Of a stretch of DNA of 64,000 nt, positions 13,467-24,900 are shown piece by piece. Origin of the DNA: Aphrophora alni (taxonomy: Eukaryota; Arthropoda; Insecta; Hemiptera; Aphrophoridae); contig OY740765.1 of the NCBI GenBank assembly GCA_963513935.1, positions 152,669,830-152,733,829 on the forward strand. Reading direction: 5' to 3'. Under the pieces are notes generated by a model. The model had not been told where the DNA came from, made no database searches, and saw nothing but the letters and a program-made list of their open reading frames with translations. Numbering within the stretch: position 1 is the first letter of the stretch; each line of letters opens with the position of its first letter. Position numbers and translations under genes: made by a program.

Positions 13467-13680
13467 TTTTCTCGAATTAATTACTCAGAAACTATAAGGG
13501 ATATTTTCTAATTTAAAACACTACAGTAAAACGTGAATTTTCTTCCTCCCTAATGTGAAATTTCGTATCATTACGATGTATAGTTAGGGAGCTACAATCG
13601 TTTTAAAAAGGTATTGCAAGTGGCGAAACGTGAAATGTTAAAATCTAGTATTTTTATTGACATATAACTTGATATAACTC

Positions 13681-13684
13681 TTAA
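13681..13684. repeat. TTAA target site duplication, left
   Basis: Empty-site monomers read CTCTTAAACCATTTGAG. Here CTCTTAA is followed at once by the element. TTAA-specific insertion with TTAA duplication is characteristic of piggyBac superfamily transposons. Confidence 0.92.
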
Positions 13685-13699
13685 CCCTTTGAAGAGTAC
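13685..13699 (+). repeat. Terminal inverted repeat, left end
   Basis: CCCTTTGAAGAGTAC matches the reverse complement of the right end (CCCTTTGACGAGTGC) at 13 of 15 positions. Unlike the right end, it is followed by 17 bases of different sequence before similarity resumes, as if the end had been extended or partly duplicated. Confidence 0.88.
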
Positions 13700-13716
13700 A
13701 GGGAAATACCGATTAA

Positions 13717-13741
13717 CGAGTACGGCCGTTCTTGAACGTTC
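13717..13741 (+). repeat. Subterminal repeat 1, left side
   Basis: Begins CGAGTACGGCCGTTC and contains the dyad GTTC-TT-GAAC. It matches the right-end sequence on the opposite strand at most positions. It is preceded at 13713-13716 by an internal TTAA. Confidence 0.75.
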
Positions 13742-13760
13742 TCTGTGCTGTTTGCGTAAA

Positions 13761-13785
13761 TGAGTATGGACGTTCCGGAACATTT
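13761..13785 (+). repeat. Subterminal repeat 2, left side
   Basis: Begins TGAGTATGGACGTTCC and matches subterminal repeat 1 at 18 of 25 positions in direct orientation. The dyad GTTC-CG-GAAC is conserved despite divergence around it. Confidence 0.65.
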
Positions 13786-13907
13786 TAGGTTACGTCTGAG
13801 CAATAAAAGTATTTATCATAAAACAAATTAGTCATGGCTTATTGTGTTGTCACAATTCAACAAGAAATAGTACTAAGAACACATGAAATCGGGTTTTTCA
13901 CAATTGT

Positions 13908-14040
13908 AAGGCAGGACAACTCCAGGGGGCGTGGTTTCAGGAGAATTCACCATGCGTATTGATTGACGCGTAAATGTAGGCGATGGCATCGTCTTCTCCG
14001 CGGTTGTTTCCCCCCTACACACACACACCTGTGCCTATGT
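13908..14040. other. GC-richer patch inside the transposon
   Basis: Contains GGGGGCGTGG, GACGCG, CCGCGG and a short CA run (about 14018-14029). It is the least AT-rich part of the window. No open frame, tRNA or known element head was recognised. Confidence 0.5.
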
Positions 14041-14176
14041 TCCTTGTCTAGTATAAGTGATTTGTATCATTATATTATGTTACGTATATTATACATCAAA
14101 CATGAAAAATTAAACACTACAAAGCTTTTTTACAGATTCCCCTCTGTCTAGTCTTTTGACACATTTAGCCGCGTCT

Positions 14177-14325
14177 CAAACGAAACCAACACACGCTTCC
14201 AAGAAAATTGAAAAGAAATGTTATATTTTCCATAATGTAGGCTATACTAAATTGATTCCTGGAAAAAAAGCGGCCCATCAAACGTTTTTGTCTGTGTATG
14301 TCTGCTATACCGACGGGTGACAATG
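14177..14325. repeat. Internal tandem duplication of the transposon, copy 1 (149 bp)
   Basis: Starts CAAACGAAACCAACACACGC and ends GACGGGTGACAATG. Copy 2 begins 192 bp downstream, and the two are separated by 43 bp (14326-14368). They differ at a handful of substitutions. Confidence 0.92.
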
Positions 14326-14368
14326 CCACGGTGTTTTTATGCCGCCGACAATGGGATACCGCTATCAG

Positions 14369-14523
14369 CAAACGAAACCAACACACGCTTCCAAGAAAAC
14401 TGAAAAGAAATGTTATATTTTCCATTATGTAGGCTATACTAAATTGATTCGTAGAAAAAAAGCGGCCCAGCAAACGTTTTTGTCTGTGTATGTCTGCTAT
14501 AGGCCTACCGACGGGTGACAATG
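14369..14523. repeat. Internal tandem duplication of the transposon, copy 2 (155 bp)
   Basis: Same sequence as copy 1 apart from a few substitutions and a 6-bp difference near 14502-14507 (GGCCTA present here, absent in copy 1). A minus-strand open frame of 118 codons (14165-14521) spans both copies and so encodes an internal repeat. It has no motif I recognise and I do not call it a gene. Confidence 0.92.
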
Positions 14524-14700
14524 ATTTTTCAGTGCAAATTTTTTTTAAAGTACATTTATCAGTGTAAATTTTTATTCTTACAAGTTTTTAACACAATATT
14601 ATTATATTATTATACATTTGTAACCAATAAAACAACTATTTAAAATTTTTTTTTTCTTACTCCTTGACAACAATTTTCTTTGTAAATACTTACTAACCAG
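14524..14700. other. AT-rich tail region of the transposon
   Basis: Runs of T and TTATTATATTATTATAC with an imperfect short repeat (CAGTGCAAATTTTT near 14531 and CAGTGTAAATTTTT near 14561). No gene or RNA feature was seen. Confidence 0.6.
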
Positions 14701-14714
14701 CTGTTGGCTATTTG

Positions 14715-14740
14715 GGACGTTCAGGAACGGCCGCACTCGT
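14715..14740 (-). repeat. Subterminal repeat, right side
   Basis: On the minus strand it begins with CGAGTGCGGCCGTTCC and contains GTTC-CT-GAAC. This is the inverted partner of the left subterminal repeats. Such motifs are candidate transposase-binding sites by analogy with the subterminal repeats of other cut-and-paste transposons. Confidence 0.75.
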
Positions 14741-14747
14741 CAAAGGG
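14733..14747 (-). repeat. Terminal inverted repeat, right end
   Basis: Reads CCCTTTGACGAGTGC on the minus strand and runs directly into GGCCGTTCCTGAACGTCC, so terminal and subterminal motifs are contiguous at this end. Confidence 0.88.
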
Positions 14748-14751
14748 TTAA
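14748..14751. repeat. TTAA target site duplication, right
   Basis: Directly followed by ACCATTTGAGATGTAG, the normal continuation of monomer segment A, with no bases lost or gained at the junction. Confidence 0.92.
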
Positions 14752-15188
14752 ACCATTTGAGATGTAGAAGTGATTTTTTCAGGGTTTATTCTCCTTTCAA
14801 TTCTGCATCTTTTGATATCCATATCGTTGGTTTAAAAGGTTTTTTTAACTTTTTTGAAAAAAATTTAAACAGCAATTACTCGCAAACCCTTTGAGATTTA
14901 AAAGTCATTTTTTCATGGTTTACTCTCTATTAAATTCTGCATCTATTGATGTGCATATCATTGGTATTGTTAAATGTTAAAATATTTACAAATAATTACA
15001 TATAAATGAAAAAATACTAAAAATTTTGAAATTTCAATAGCACCACTCGACTCCAAATTTAATTCTGCTTCTACTAAGCTATAAAAATAATCAAAAATCA
15101 AAAACTCAAAAATCAAAAACTCAATTTTTCGCCTAAAAAAACTGCAAGGGGGGGACCTTACCATTTTGCAATGTTTGAAAATTGGCTG

Positions 15189-15708
15189 TTTTCTCGAATT
15201 AATTACTCAGAAACTATAAGGGATATTTTCGAATTTAAAACACCACAGTAAAACGTGAATTTTATTCCTTCCTAATGTAAAATTTCGTATCATTACGATG
15301 TACAGTTAGGGAGCTACAATCGTTTTAAAAAGGTATTGCAAGTGGCGAAACGTGAAATGTTAAAATCTAGTATTTTCATTGACATATAAATTGATATAAC
15401 TCTTAAACCATTTGAGATGTAGAAGTGATTTTTTCAGGGTTTACTCTCTATTAACTTCTGCATCTATTGATGTGCATATCATTGATATTGTTAAATGTTA
15501 AAATATTTACAAATAATTACATATAAATGAAAAAATACTAAAAATTTTGAAATTTCAATAGCACCACTCGACTCCAAATTTAATTCTGCTTCTACTAAGC
15601 TATAAAAATAATCAAAAATCAAAAACTCAAAAATCAAAAACTCAATTTTTCGCCTAAAAAAACTGCAAGGGGGGACCTTACCATTTTGCAATGTTTGAAA
15701 ATTGGCTG
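15189..15708. repeat. Short monomer, type a (520 bp)
   Basis: Carries the A/B deletion and the markers ATTTTCATTGAC, TTAACTTCTG and CATTGATATTG. It follows the interrupted monomer and precedes the 639-bp unit. Confidence 0.92.
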
Positions 15709-16266
15709 TTTTCTCGAATTAATTACTCAGAAACTATAAGGGATATTTTCTAATTTAAAACACCACAGTAAAACGTGAATTTTCTTCCTCCCTAATGTGA
15801 AATTTCGTATCATTACGATGTATAGTTAGGGAGCTACAATCGTTTTAAAAAGGTATTGCAAGTGGCGAAACGTGAAATGTTAAAATCTAGTATTTTTATT
15901 GACATATAACTTGATATAACTCTTAAACCATTTGAGATGTAGAAGTGATTTTTTCAGGGTTTATTCTCCTTTCAATTCTGCATCTTTTGATATCCATATC
16001 GTTGGTTTAAAAGGTTTTTTTAACTTTTTTGAAAAAAATTTAAACAGCAATTACTCGCAAACCCTTTGAGATTTAAAAGTCATTTTTTCATGGTTTACTC
16101 TCTATTAAATTCTGCATCTATTGATGTGCATATCATTGGTATTGTTAAATGTTAAAATATTTACAAATAATTACATATAAATGAAAAAATACTAAAAATT
16201 TTGAAATTTCAATAGCACCACTCGACTCCAAATTTAATTCTGCTTCTACTAAGCTATAAAAATAAT

Positions 16267-16281
16267 CAAAAATCAAAAACT
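16267..16281. repeat. Minisatellite contracted to one copy in a full-length monomer
   Basis: One 15-bp unit in the monomer 15709-16347 (639 bp), which has no A/B deletion. It may be an independent contraction, or a transfer of the one-copy state by exchange with a neighbour such as the monomer at 12962-13466. Confidence 0.8.
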
Positions 16282-17002
16282 CAATTTTTCGCCTAAAAAA
16301 ACTGCAAGGGGGGACCTTACCATTTTGCAATGTTTGAAAATTGGCTGTTTTCTCGAATTAATTACTCAGAAACTATAAGGGATATTTTCTAATTTAAAAC
16401 ACCACAGTAAAACGTGAATTTTCTTCCTCCCTAATGTGAAATTTCGTATCATTACGATGTATAGTTAGGGAGCTACAATCGTTATAAAAAAGCATTGCAA
16501 GTGGCGAAACGTGAAATGTTAAAATCTAGTATTTTTATTGACATATAACTTGATATAACTCTTAAACCATTTGAGATGTAGAAATGATTTTTTCAGGGTT
16601 TATTCTCCTTTCAATTCTGCATCTTTTGATATCCAAATCGTTGGTTTAAAAGGTTTTTTTAAACTTTTTTGAAAAAACTTTAAACAGCAATTACTCGCAA
16701 ACCCTTTCAGATTTAAAAGTCATTTTTTCATGGTTTACTCTCTATTAAATTCTGCATCTATTGATGTGCATATCATTGGTATTGTTAAATGTTAAAATAT
16801 TTACAAATAATTACATATAAATGAAAAAATACTAAAAATTTTGAAATTTCAATAGCACCACTCGACTCCAAATTTAATTCTGCTTCTACTAAGCTATAAA
16901 AATAATCAAAAATCAAAAACTCAAAAATCAAAAACTCAATTTTTCGCCTAAAAAAACTGCAAGGGGGGACCTTACCATTTTGCAATGTTTGAAAATTGGC
17001 TG

Positions 17003-18041
17003 TTTTCTCGAATTAATTACTCAGAAACTATAAGGGATATTTTCGAATTTAAAACACCACAGTAAAACGTGAATTTTCTTCCTTCCTAATGTAAAATTTC
17101 GTATCATTACGATGTATAGTTAGGGAGCTACAATCGTTTTAAAAAGGTATTGCAAGTGGCGAAACGTGATATGTTAAAATCTAGTATTTTTATTGACATA
17201 TAAATTGATATAACTCTTAAACCATTTGAGATGTAGAAGTGATTTTTTTAGGGTTTACTCTCTATTAAATTCTGCATCTATTGATGTGCATATCATTGGT
17301 ATTGTTAAATGTTAAAATATTTACAAATAATTACATATAAATGAAAAAATACTAAAAATTTTGAAATTTCAATAGCACCACTCGACTCCAAATTTAATTC
17401 TGCTTCTACTAAGCTATAAAAATAATCAAAAATCAAAAACTCAAAAATCAAAAACTCAATTTTTCGCCTAAAAAAACTGCAAGGGGGGACCTTACCATTT
17501 TCCAATGTTTGAAAATTGGCTGTTTTCTCGAATTAATTACTCAGACACTATAAGGGATATTTTCGAATTTAAAACACCACAGTAAAACGTGAATTTTCTT
17601 CCTTCCTAATGTGAAATTTCGTATCATTACGATGTATAGTTAGGGAGCTACAATCGTTTTAAAAAGGTATTGCAAGTGGCGAAACGTGAAATGTTAAAAT
17701 CTAGTATTTTTATTGACATATAACTTGATATAACTCTTAAACCATTTGAGATGTAGAAGTGATTTTTCAGGGTTTACTCTCTATTAAATTCTGCATCTAT
17801 TGATGTGCATATCATTGGTATTGTTAAATGTTAAAATATTTACAAATAATTACATATAAATGAAAAAATACTAAAAATTTTGAAATTTCAATAGCACCAC
17901 TCGACTCCAAATTTAATTCTGCTTCTACTAAGCTATAAAAATAATCAAAAATCAAAAACTCAAAAATCAAAAACTCAATTTTTCGCCTAAAAAAACTGCA
18001 AGGGGGGACCTTACCATTTTGCAAAGTTTGAATATTGGCTG
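17003..18041. repeat. Two short monomers, types b and c (520 and 519 bp)
   Basis: Both lack the A-to-B spacing. Type b joins as TTTTTTAGGGTTTACTC here (TTTTTTCAGGG in its relatives) and type c has one T fewer (GATTTTTCAGGG), giving 519 bp. Both retain TTAAATTCTG, unlike type a. Confidence 0.9.
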
Positions 18042-18696
18042 TTTTCTCGAATTAATTACTCAGAAACTATAAGGGGTATTTTCTAATTTAAAACACCACA
18101 GTAAAAGGTGAATTTTCTTCCTTCCTAATGTGAAATTTCGTATCATTACGATGTATAGTTAGGGAGATACAATCGTTTTAAAAGGGTATTGCAAGTGGCG
18201 AAACGTGAAATGTTAAAATCTAGTATTTTTATTGACATATAACTTGATATAACTCTTAAACCATTTGAGATGTAGAAATGATTTTTTCAGGGTTTATTCT
18301 CCTTTCAATTCTGCATCTTTTGATATCCATATCGTTGGTTTAAAAGGTTTTTTTATCTTTTTTGAAAAAACTTTAAACAGCAATTACTCGCAAACCCTTT
18401 GAGATTTAAAAGTCATTTTTTCATGGTTTACTCTCTATTAAATTCTGCATCTATTGATGTGCATATCATTGGTATTGTTAAATGTTAAAATATTTACAAA
18501 TAATTACATATAAATGAAAAAAAACTAAAAATTTTGAAATTTCAATAGCACCACTCGACTCCAAATTTAATTCTGCTTCTACTAAGCTATAAAAATAATC
18601 AAAAATCAAAAACTCAAAAATTAAAAACTCAATTTTTCGCCTAAAAAAACTGCAAGGGGGGGACCTTACCATTTTGCAATGTTTGAAAATTCGCTG

Positions 18697-19348
18697 TATT
18701 CTCGAATTAATTACTCAGAAACTATAAGGGATATTTTCTAATTTAAAACACCACAGTAAAACGTGAATTTTCGTCCTTCCTAATGTGAAATTTCGTATCA
18801 TTACGATGTATAGTTAGGGAGCTACAATCGTTTTAAAAAGGTATTGCAAGTGGCGAAACGTGAAATGTTAAAATCTAGTATTTTTATTGACATATAAATT
18901 GATATAACTCTTAAACCATTTGAGATGTAGAAGTGATTTTTTCAGGGTTTATTCTCCTTTCAATTCTGCATCTTTTGATACCCATATCGGTGGTTTAAAA
19001 GGTTTTTTAACGGTTTTGAAAAAAATTTAAACAGCAATTACTCGCAAACCCTTTGAGATTTCAAAATCATTTTTTTATGGTTTACTCTCTATTAAATTCT
19101 GCATCTATTGATGTGCATATCATTGGTATTGTTAAATGTTAAAATATTTACAAAAAACTAGATAAAAATGAAAAAATACTAAAAATTTTGAAATTTCAAT
19201 AGCACCACTCGACTCCAAATTTAATTCTGCTTCTACTAAGCTATAAAAATAAACAAAAATCAAAAACTCAAAAATCAAAAACTCAATTTTTCGCTTAAAA
19301 AAACTGCAAGGGGGACCTTACCATTTTGCAATGTTTGAAAAATGGCTG
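18697..19348. repeat. Divergent monomer subfamily, copy 1 (652 bp)
   Basis: Distinguished by GATACCCATATCGGTGG, TTAACGGTTTTG, GATTTCAAAATC, ACAAAAAACTAGATAAAAATG, a G tract of five and AAACAAAAATC. Other members start at 23662, 32268, 50426 and 52253. The recurring minus-strand open frame is broken here. Confidence 0.88.
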
Positions 19349-20002
19349 TTTTCTCGAATTAATTACTCAAAAAATATAAGGGATATTTTCGAATTTAAAA
19401 CACCACAGTAAAACGTGAATTTTCTTCCTTCCTAATGTGAAATTTCGTATCATTACGATGTATAGTTAGGGAGATACAATCGTTTTAAAAAGGTATTGCA
19501 AGTGGCGAAACGTGAAATGTTAAAATCTAGTATTTTTATTGACATATAACTTGATATAACTCTTAAACCATTTGAGATGTAGAAATGATTTTTTCAAGGT
19601 TTATTCTCCTTTCAATTCTGCATCTTTTGATATCCATATCGTTGGTTTAAAAGGTTTTTTTATCTTTTTTGAAAAAACTTTAAACAGCAATTACTCGCAA
19701 ACCCTTTGAGATTTAAAAGTCATTTTTTCATGGTTTACTCTCTATTAAATTCTGCATCTATTGATGTGCATATCATTGGTATTGTTAAATGTTAAAATAT
19801 TTACAAATAATTACATATAAATGAAAAAATACTAAAAATTTTGAAATTTCAATAGCACCACTCGACTCCAAATTTAATTCTGCTTCTACTAAGCTATAAA
19901 AATAATCAAAAATCAAAAACTCAAAAATCAAAAACTCAATTTTTCGCCTAAAAAACTGCAAGGGGGAGACCTTACCATTTTGCAAAGTTTAAATATTAGC
20001 TG

Positions 20003-21312
20003 TTTTCTCGAATTAATTACTCAGAAACTATAAGGGATATTTTCGAATTTAAAACACCACAGTAAAACGTGAATTTTCTTCCTTCCTAATGTGAAATTTC
20101 GTATCATTACGATGTATAGTTAGGGAGCTACAATCGTTTTAAAAAGGTATTGCAAGTGGCGAAACGTGAAATGTTAAAATCTAGTATTTTTATTGACATA
20201 TAAATTGATATAACTCTTAAACCATTTGAGATGTAGAAGTGATTTTTTCAGGGTTTATTCTCCTTTCAATTCTGAATCTTTTGATATCCTTATCGTTGGT
20301 TTAAAAGGTTTTTTAAACTTTTTTGAAAAAACTTTAAACAGCAATTACTCGCAAACCCTTAGAGATTTAAAAGTCATTTTTTCGAGGTTTACTCTCTATT
20401 AAATTCTGCATCTATTGATGTGCATATCATTGGTATTGTTAAATGTTAAAATATTTACAAATAATTACATATAAATGAAAAAATACTAAAAATTTTGAAA
20501 TTTCAATAGCACTACTCGACTCCAAATTTAATTCTGCTTCTACTAAGCTATAAAAATAATCAAAAATCAAAAACTCAAAAATCAAAAACTCAATTTTTCG
20601 CCTAAAAAAACTGCAAGGGGGGACCTTACCATTTTGCAATGTTTGAAAATTGGCTGTTTTCTCGAATTAATTACTCAGAAACTATAAGAGATATTTTCTA
20701 ATTTAAAACACCACAGTAAAACGTGAATTTTCTTCCTCCCTAATGTGAAATTTCGTATCATTACGATGTATAGTTAGGAAGCTACAATCGTTTTAAAAAG
20801 GTATTGCAAGTGGCGAAACGTGAAATGTTAAAATCTAGTATTTTTATTGACATATAACTTGATATAACTCTTAAACCATTTGAGATGTAGAAATGATTTT
20901 TTCAGGGTTTATTCTCCTTTCAATTCTGCATCTTTTGATATCCATATCGTTGGTTTAAAAGGTTTTTTTAAACTATTTTGAAAAAACTTTAAACAGCAAT
21001 TACTCGCAAACCCTTTGAGATTTAAAAGTCATTTTTTCATGGTTTACTCTCTATTAAATTCTGCATCTATTGATGTGCATATCATTGGTATTGTTAAATG
21101 TTAAAATATTTACAAATAATTACATATAAATGAAAAAATACTAAAAATTTTGAAATTTCAATAGCACCACTCGACTCCAAATTTAATTCTGCTTCTACTA
21201 AGCTATAAAAATAATCAAAAATCAAAAACTCAAAAATCAAAAACTCAATTTTTCGCCTAAAAAAACTGCAAGGGGTGGACCTTACCATTTTGCAATGTTT
21301 GAAAATTGACTG
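20003..21312. repeat. Dimeric unit A'-B' (about 1.31 kb), first copy
   Basis: The first monomer has CTGAATCTTTTGATATCC, CCCTTAGAGATTT and TTTTCGAGG. The second has TTAGGAAGCTAC. The same pair recurs at 39568-40876, 44013-45321 and, with CTGCATC in the first monomer, 45977-47284. Isolated first-type monomers are at 40877 and 43359, and an isolated second-type one is at 45322. Confidence 0.75.
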
Positions 21313-21967
21313 TTTTCTCGAATTAATTACTCAGAAACTATAAGGGATATTTTCTAATTTAAAACACCACAGTAAAACGTGAATTTTCTTCCTTCCTATT
21401 GTGAAATTTCGTATCATTACGATGTATAGTTAGGGAGCTACAATCGTTTTAAAAAGGTATTGCAAGTGGCGAAACGTGAATGTTAAAATCTAGTATTTTT
21501 ATTGACATATAACTTGATATAACTCTTAAACCATTTGAGATGTAGAAATGATTTTTTCAGGGTTTATTCTCCTTTCAATTCTGCATCTTTTGATATCCAA
21601 ATCGTTGGTTTAAAAGGTTTTTTTAAACTTTTTTGAAAAAACTTTAAACAGCAATTACTCGCAAACCCTTTCAGATTTAAAAGTCATTTTTTCATGGTTT
21701 ACTCTCTATTAAATTCTGCATCTATTGATGTGCATATCATTGGTATTGTTAAATGTTAAAATATTTACAAATAATTACATATAAATGAAAAAATACTAAA
21801 AATTTTGAAATTTCAATAGCACCACTCGACTCCAAATTTAATTCTGCTTCTACTAAGCTATAAAAATAATCAAAAATCAAAAACTCAAAAATCAAAAACT
21901 CAATTTTTCGCCTAAAAAAACTGCAAGGGGGGGACCTTACCATTTTGCAATGTTTGAAAATTGGCTG

Positions 21968-24900
21968 TTTTCTCGAATTAATTACTCAGAAACTATAAGG
22001 GATATTTTCGAATTTAAAACACCACAGTAAAACGTGAATTTTCTTCCTTCCTAATGTAAAATTTCGTATCATTACGATGTATAGTTAGGGAGCTACAATC
22101 GTTTTAAAAAGGTATTGCAAGTGGCGAAACGTGATATGTTAAAATCTAGTATTTTTATTGACATATAAATTGATATAACTCTTAAACCATTTGAGATGTA
22201 GAAGTGATTTTTTCAGGGTTTACTCTCTATTAAATTCTGCATCTATTGATGTGCATATCATTGGTATTGTTAAATGTTAAAATATTTACAAATAATTACA
22301 TATAAATGAAAAAATACTAAAAATTTTGAAATTTCAATAGCACCACTCGACTCCAAATTTAATTCTGCTTCTACTAAGCTATAAAAATAATCAAAAATCA
22401 AAAACTCAAAAATCAAAAACTCAATTTTTCGCCTAAAAAAACTGCAAGGGGGGACCTTACCATTTTCCAATGTTTGAAAATTGGCTGTTTTCTCGAATTA
22501 ATTACTCAGACACTATAAGGGATATTTTCGAATTTAAAACACCACAGTAAAACGTGAATTTTCTTCCTTCCTAATGTGAAATTTCGTATCATTACGATGT
22601 ATAGTTAGGGAGCTACAATCGTTTTAAAAAGGTATTGCAAGTGGCGAAACGTGAAATGTTAAAATCTAGTATTTTTATTGACATATAACTTGATATAACT
22701 CTTAAACCATTTGAGATGTAGAAGTGATTTTTCAGGGTTTACTCTCTATTAAATTCTGCATCTATTGATGTGCATATCATTGGTATTGTTAAATGTTAAA
22801 ATATTTACAAATAATTACATATAAATGAAAAAATACTAAAAATTTTGAAATTTCAATAGCACCACTCGACTCCAAATTTAATTCTGCTTCTACTAAGCTA
22901 TAAAAATAATCAAAAATCAAAAACTCAAAAATCAAAAACTCAATTTTTCGCCTAAAAAAACTGCAAGGGGGGACCTTACCATTTTGCAAAGTTTGAATAT
23001 TGGCTGTTTTCTCGAATTAATTACTCAGAAACTATAAGGGGTATTTTCTAATTTAAAACACCACAGTAAAAGGTGAATTTTCTTCCTTCCTAATGTGAAA
23101 TTTCGTATCATTACGATGTATAGTTAGGGAGATACAATCGTTTTAAAAAGGTATTGCAAGTGGCGAAACGTGAAATGTTAAAATCTAGTATTTTTATTGA
23201 CATATAACTTGATATAACTCTTAAACCATTTGAGATGTAGAAATGATTTTTTCAGGGTTTATTCTCCTTTCAATTCTGCATCTTTTGATATCCATATCGT
23301 TGGTTTAAAAGGTTTTTTTATCTTTTTTGAAAAAACTTTAAACAGCAATTACTCGCAAACCCTTTGAGATTTAAAAGTCATTTTTTCATGGTTTACTCTC
23401 TATTAAATTCTGCATCTATTGATGTGCATATCATTGGTATTGTTAAATGTTAAAATATTTACAAATAATTACATATAAATGAAAAAATACTAAAAATTTT
23501 GAAATTTCAATAGCACCACTCGACTCCAAATTTAATTCTGCTTCTACTAAGCTATAAAAATAATCAAAAATCAAAAACTCAAAAATTAAAAACTCAATTT
23601 TTCGCCTAAAAAAACTGCAAGGGGGGGACCTTACCATTTTGCAATGTTTGAAAATTCGCTGTATTCTCGAATTAATTACTCAGAAACTATAAGGGATATT
23701 TTCTAATTTAAAACACCACAGTAAAACGTGAATTTTCGTCCTTCCTAATGTAAAATTTCGTATCATTACGATGTATAGTTAGGGAGATACAATCGTTTTA
23801 AAAAGGTATTGCAAGTGGCGAAACGTGAAATGTTAAAATCAAGTATTTTTATTGACATATAAATTGATATAACTCTTAAACCATTTGAGATGTAGAAGTG
23901 ATTTTTTCAGGGTTTATTCTCCTTTCAATTCTGCATCTTTTGATACCCATATCGGTGGTTTAAAAGGTTTTTTAACCGTTTTGAAAAAAATTTAAACAGC
24001 AATTACTCGCAAACCCTTTGAGATTTCAAAATCATTTTTTTATGGTTTACTCTCTATTAAATTCTGCATCTATTGATGTGCATATCATTGGTATTGTTAA
24101 ATGTTAAAATATTTACAAAAAACTAGATAAAAATGAAAAAATACTAAAAATTTTGAAATTTCAATAGCACCACTCGACTCCAAATTTAATTCTGCTTCTA
24201 CTAAGCTATAAAAATAATCAAAAATCAAAAACTCAAAAATCAAAAACTCAATTTTTCGCCTAAAAAAACTGCAAGGGGGACCTTACCATTTTGCAATGTT
24301 TGAAAAATGGCTGTTTTCTCGAATTAATTACTCAAAAAATATAAGGGATATTTTCGAATTTAAAACACCACAGTAAAACGTGAATTTTCTTCCTTCCTAA
24401 TGTGAAATTTCGTATCATTACGATGTATAGTTAGGGAGATACAATCGTTTTAAAAAGGTATTGCAAGTGGCGAAACGTGAAATGTTAAAATCTAGTATTT
24501 TTATTGACATATAACTTGATATAACTCTTAAACCATTTGAGATGTAGAAATGATTTTTTCAAGGTTTATTCTCCTTTCAATTCTGCATCTTTTGATATCC
24601 ATATCGTTGGTTTAAAAGGTTTTTTTATCTTTTTTGAAAAAACTTTAAACAGCAATTACTCGCAAACCCTTTGAGATTTAAAAGTCATTTTTTCATGGTT
24701 TACTCTCTATTAAATTCTGCATCTATTGATGTGCATATCATTGGTATTGTTAAATGTTAAAATATTTACAAATAATTACATATAAATGAAAAAATACTAA
24801 AAATTTTGAAATTTCAATAGCACCACTCGACTCCAAATTTAATTCTGCTTCTACTAAGCTATAAAAATAATCAAAAATCAAAAACTCAAAAATCAAAAAC

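Larger units (their letters stand above)
1..13680. repeat. Satellite array, left arm (about 655-bp monomers)
   Basis: Tandem head-to-tail monomers, all in one orientation. Taking the motif TTTTCTCGAATTAATTAC (or TATTCTCG in some copies) as monomer start, the starts are 1, 660, 1314, 1968, 2622, 3278, 3933, 4588, 5243, 5895, 6550, 7204, 7858, 8514, 9169, 9823, 10479, 11133, 11788, 12442, 12962 and 13467. Lengths are 652-659 bp except for the units beginning at 12442 (520 bp) and 12962 (505 bp). Copies differ by scattered substitutions and single-base indels and look well over 95% identical by eye. No gene, RNA gene or inverted copy was seen. The arm is interrupted at 13681-13684 by the transposon insertion. 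The first monomer (1-659) is longest because it has 3 extra bases near 168-172. Confidence 0.97.
13685..14747. mobile_element. Non-autonomous piggyBac-like element (MITE), 1,063 bp
   Basis: Bounded by TTAA duplications, with ends CCCTTTGA...TCAAAGGG and longer inverted similarity further in. PiggyBac superfamily elements insert at TTAA and commonly start with CC[CT]; the match here is structural. No transposase is encoded: the largest open frame is 118 codons and comes from an internal tandem duplication. The element would therefore depend on a transposase supplied elsewhere. Interior content, left to right: subterminal repeats, unremarkable unique sequence, a GC-richer patch (about 13908-14040), an AT-rich stretch, two tandem copies of a 150-bp segment, then a very AT-rich tail. 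Base composition differs sharply from the satellite. Being a nested, truncated or composite derivative is possible but I saw no second set of ends. Confidence 0.85.
13467..15188. repeat. Full-length monomer interrupted by the transposon
   Basis: Removing the 1,063-bp element and one TTAA leaves a 655-bp monomer. Its left part carries the marker CACTACAG near 13528 and its right part the marker GAAAAAAATTTAAAC near 14856. Uninterrupted monomers with both markers are at 28746-29400 and 35389-36043, and serve as natural empty sites. Confidence 0.9.
17003..20002. repeat. 3.0-kb five-monomer higher-order unit, copy 1
   Basis: Order of lengths is 520, 519, 655, 652 and 654 bp (starts 17003, 17523, 18042, 18697, 19349). 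Shared rare markers are GTGATATG near 17167, ATTTTCCAATG near 17497, CAGACAC near 17543, GGGGTATT near 18073, AAAAGGTG near 18104, TTCGCTGTATTCTCG near 18690 and the divergent fourth monomer. The same order recurs 4,965 and about 13,572 bp downstream. Confidence 0.85.

Noticed and set aside
13592..13783. Minus-strand frame across the left junction of the transposon
   Set aside because: It is half satellite and half transposon end, and no known domain or start context was seen.
13963..14151. Plus-strand 62-codon frame inside the transposon as a small gene
   Set aside because: It overlaps a CA run and unique non-coding sequence. No domain, splice context or conservation evidence supports it.
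14165..14521. 118-codon frame in the transposon as a transposase or other gene
   Set aside because: It is too short for a piggyBac transposase, is formed by a tandem duplication, and shows no recognisable catalytic motif.
14712..14894. Plus-strand frame across the right junction of the transposon
   Set aside because: Chance frame joining the inverted repeat to satellite segment A.
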